A stretch of DNA of 8,331 nt from Thermotoga sp. (GTDB lineage: Bacteria; Thermotogota; Thermotogae; B3-G13): the NCBI GenBank assembly GCA_003641555.1, contig QNAT01000036.1, positions 1-8,331 on the forward strand. Reading direction: 5' to 3'. Positions 6,131 through 8,331 of this stretch are shown piece after piece. The position numbers were made by a program, and so were the translations under genes. The notes below the pieces were generated by a model. It ran no database searches. It saw only the letters and a list, made by a program, of their open reading frames with translations, and was not told the DNA's origin. Position 1 is the first letter of the stretch. The number at the start of each line of letters is the position of its first letter.

Positions 6131-6880
6131 TCATATCCTCCATTTCAACAAAACCATTGCAGATATTACAGCAGTTTCAGCACGAAGTATACGTGCACCC
6201 AACGATACAGAAGTAAAACCTGCATCAACAAATCTATTCACTTCGAAGGGTTCAAATCCCCCTTCTCCTCCTATTACTCCCACAACATGCAGATCATCCT
6301 TACCTAATCTGCGGAGTTTTCTCGTTTCTCTTTCCCAGAATAAGAATTTCAGGGTGTCATCTTCCGATAATACCTTTGCTATCACTTCTTCTATCCCCTC
6401 GTATAGATTTATATCTGGCATATAAGGATACTTTGATTGCTTCATCGCATCTATTACTATCCATTTGAACCTTTCCAAACGTTTGGAAGTATTTTTGATC
6501 CTTGGGATGCTCCGCGTAGAATAGAAAAAATTAATGGAATTCATTCCCAACTCCGCTGCCTTTTGCACAACGAATCTATCTTTGTTACCTTTAAGAATCG
6601 CAAGATAAAGATCTATCTTACGTTTATCTTCATTTTCAATATATTTCCATCTTTCTGCTTTCAGTAAAAACTCGTATTTATCACATTTCAATATCTCGGC
6701 AAGACACAGATTACCTCTTCCATCGGTTATTACTACTACATCTCCACTCTTCTTTCTCAATACCCTTGCGTGTTTTCCTTCACGTGGAGATAAACGAAAC
6801 ACATCGTCCTTCGGTCTGGAATCGATGTAAAACCAATCGAATCTACGTATATCCTTTAATAGATTTGACCATTTTCCCAT
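6131..6880 (-). CDS. rsmE: 16S rRNA (uracil-1498-N3)-methyltransferase RsmE
   Basis: This 249-residue SPOUT-class enzyme uses S-adenosylmethionine to methylate N3 of U1498 in 16S rRNA of the small subunit. Residues 12-75 are the PUA-like RNA-binding domain (RRFDWFYI, then KHARVLRKKSGD at 36-47). The catalytic domain shows ILKGNKDRFVVQKAAELGM (95-113), DAMKQSKYPYMPDI (144-157), VIGGEGGFEPFE (202-213) and SLGARILRAETA (226-237), which make up the knotted cofactor site. The usual IGPEGG loop reads IGGEGG here. The ATG at 6880 has an in-frame TGA two codons upstream, so no longer start is possible. AGGAG lies about 15 bases upstream, a long spacing. The protein has about 11 residues before the RRF motif where the family usually begins. 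It sits 63 bases after serS and 4 before the LOG-like gene. Confidence 0.95.
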   Translation of the reverse strand: MGKWSNLLKDIRRFDWFYIDSRPKDDVFRLSPREGKHARVLRKKSGDVVVITDGRGNLCLAEILKCDKYEFLLKAERWKYIENEDKRKIDLYLAILKGNKDRFVVQKAAELGMNSINFFYSTRSIPRIKNTSKRLERFKWIVIDAMKQSKYPYMPDINLYEGIEEVIAKVLSEDDTLKFLFWERETRKLRRLGKDDLHVVGVIGGEGGFEPFEVNRFVDAGFTSVSLGARILRAETAVISAMVLLKWRI

Positions 6881-6943
6881 GGCTCACACTATTATCTCCT
6901 GTGATACTGCACCAGTTCCACACGATACTTTCACACAATTTCC

Positions 6944-8227
6944 TTAACTACGTATAACTTCCTTTCCATCAAAGTATTTTCTCAAAACCTTTGGAATCGT
7001 TATACTTCCATCGGGATTTTGATAGTTTTCCAGAATGGCTATCAATGTTCTTCCTACAGCCAGCCCGGAACCGTTCAATGTATGTAATAGTCTTGTCTTT
7101 CCTTCAGTAGTCCTGTATCTCATATGACCCCTTCGAGCCTGAAAATCGATGTCATTAGAGCAGGAAGATATCTCCCTGTATCTCCCATAAGAAGGTAACC
7201 ATACCTCAATATCATATGTTTTAGCAACGGTAAAACCCATATCTCCTGTACACAATAAGACTACTCTGTATGGTATTTCAAGTAATTGTAAAACCTCTTC
7301 AGCAGAATGAACGATGTATTCCAATTCATCATACGATCTTTCAGGTACGGAGAAAGATACCAATTCCACTTTATCGAATTGATGCTGTCTGAACATACCC
7401 CGCACATCTTTACCATAACTCCCTGCTTCTCTTCGATAACATGGAGAATAGGCAACGTATCTCCTGGGCAATTCTTTTTCCGGGATGATCTCGTCCATGT
7501 GCATAGAAACCAGAGCTATCTCGGCAGTGGGAATTAAAAACTGGTCATCCCTTTCCAAAAGATATGCGTCTTCTTCCATCTTGGGTAATTGCCCTGTAGC
7601 AAACATCGTCTTTCTGTTAACGATATGAGGAACTCTGATCTCTGTAAAACCATGTTCTTTCACGTGCAAGTCTATCATAAAATCTATCAATACACGTTCT
7701 AAACGCGCTATATCTCTTTTTAGATACTCGAATCCTGTGCCAGATATCTTCGAAGCACGGGTAAAATCTATCCAATCGTTCGCAACAGCAAAATCCCAAT
7801 GAGGTTTCTTTTTAAAATCTTCCGCTTTTACTGTTCCCCATCTTCGAATTTCTACATTTCCTGTCTCATTTGGCCCGATCGGAACATCCGAAGCAGGCAT
7901 ATTCGGTATTCTCGAGAGGATATCATTGAGTCTTTCTTCCATTCCATCGAGTTCTTTTTTCTGTGCTTTGATCTCAGAAGAAAGCTCTCTGGTTTCTGTC
8001 ATTAATTCCCCTATCTCTGAGGGTCCGTTCGAGCCCCTTGCCTTCAGAAGACCAATTCTTCTGGAGTTCTCATTTCGCTTTTGCCTGAGTAAATCTATCT
8101 CACTTATAAGATGCCTTCTTTGAGCATCTAATTCTTTGAACTCGGACAGAGTCATATTGTAATTCCTGTTTTTTAACATCTGTTCTACTTCATCTATGTG
8201 TTCTCTTACGTATTTGATATCGAGCAT
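6944..8227 (-). CDS. serS: Seryl-tRNA synthetase
   Basis: This 427-residue class II aminoacyl-tRNA synthetase charges tRNA-Ser (and tRNA-Sec where present) with serine in the cytosol, using ATP. Residues about 26-105 form the long antiparallel coiled-coil arm that contacts the variable arm of tRNA-Ser. The catalytic domain shows the serine-binding TAE (234-236), motif 2 at YVAYSPCYRREAGSYGKD (257-274) with FRQHQFDKVE (279-288), the EISSCSND stretch (352-359), and motif 3 at LNGSGLAVGRTLIAILENYQ (384-403). Length is normal for the bacterial family. The ATG at 8227 has Shine-Dalgarno GAGGTGAGG directly upstream and gives the typical start MLDIKYVREH. It is the first gene of a probable serS-rsmE-LOG operon. 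No T-box element is visible in the 104 bases upstream. Confidence 0.97.
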   Translation of the reverse strand: MLDIKYVREHIDEVEQMLKNRNYNMTLSEFKELDAQRRHLISEIDLLRQKRNENSRRIGLLKARGSNGPSEIGELMTETRELSSEIKAQKKELDGMEERLNDILSRIPNMPASDVPIGPNETGNVEIRRWGTVKAEDFKKKPHWDFAVANDWIDFTRASKISGTGFEYLKRDIARLERVLIDFMIDLHVKEHGFTEIRVPHIVNRKTMFATGQLPKMEEDAYLLERDDQFLIPTAEIALVSMHMDEIIPEKELPRRYVAYSPCYRREAGSYGKDVRGMFRQHQFDKVELVSFSVPERSYDELEYIVHSAEEVLQLLEIPYRVVLLCTGDMGFTVAKTYDIEVWLPSYGRYREISSCSNDIDFQARRGHMRYRTTEGKTRLLHTLNGSGLAVGRTLIAILENYQNPDGSITIPKVLRKYFDGKEVIRS

Positions 8228-8331
8228 TACCTCACCTCTATTGTTCAGATTTAGAATATCGCAGAAAAACTGAGGTAATAATCTGTGGTTATAAAGGGTA
8301 TATTAACATCAAAGGTGTCGCCAGATTGTTC
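8228..8331 (-). other. serS upstream region, no clear promoter
   Basis: The heptamer GAACAAT occurs twice on the minus strand, at 8240-8246 and 8325-8331, and CAGATT/AATCTG arms lie between the copies. TTGATG and TATTCT could serve as weak -35 and -10 boxes but not with matching partners at standard spacing. The upstream gene is outside the window, so this may be internal to a longer operon. Confidence 0.25.

Noticed and set aside
5708..6307. A 199-codon plus-strand frame across the LOG-like gene and the end of rsmE
   Set aside because: Long but antisense to two well-supported genes; its composition mirrors their codons and no domain is recognisable.
8228..8331. T-box leader controlling serS
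   Set aside because: No T-box consensus, specifier stem or terminator is visible, and the available leader is too short to judge further.

Overview
The window reads as a bacterial chromosomal segment, most likely from the Thermotogota. This assignment is an inference. It rests on an exported protein with one N-terminal SLH domain followed by a long coiled coil, the layout of the Thermotoga outer-membrane protein Omp-alpha. It is also supported by a large PEGA-repeat envelope protein beside it, moderate-to-low GC, AGA/AGG/ATA-rich codon use, and strong Shine-Dalgarno sequences that extend into GGTGATC. All convincing genes lie on the minus strand, so transcription runs from high to low coordinates.

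Right part (8227 down to 5584): serS (seryl-tRNA synthetase), rsmE (16S rRNA U1498 N3-methyltransferase) and a LOG/TIGR00725-family Rossmann protein are closely spaced and probably form one operon. The gaps are 63 and 4 bases. The first two genes serve translation. The role of the third is unknown.

Middle part (5583 to 3911): a 10-helix DMT/EamA transporter has its own candidate promoter, an extended -10 inside a perfect inverted repeat. A 615-base stretch without a firm gene follows it. That stretch holds a perfect 12-base palindrome two bases after the transporter stop, a 16-base mirror repeat, a 9-base direct repeat, a weak terminator-like hairpin, and a short coding-like frame without a good start. 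It looks like decayed sequence, possibly the residue of a small mobile element plus a broken gene.

Left part (3910 to 1): an envelope pair. The first gene encodes a 928-residue exported protein with nine PEGA repeats, a FlgD-type Ig-like domain and a C-terminal membrane segment. The second encodes the SLH/coiled-coil protein, which stays open through at least 372 codons and runs off the left edge. The stop codon of the first gene lies inside the Shine-Dalgarno sequence of the second, so the two are probably translationally coupled and work together in the cell envelope. No tRNA, rRNA, CRISPR array, intact insertion sequence or recognisable riboswitch was seen.
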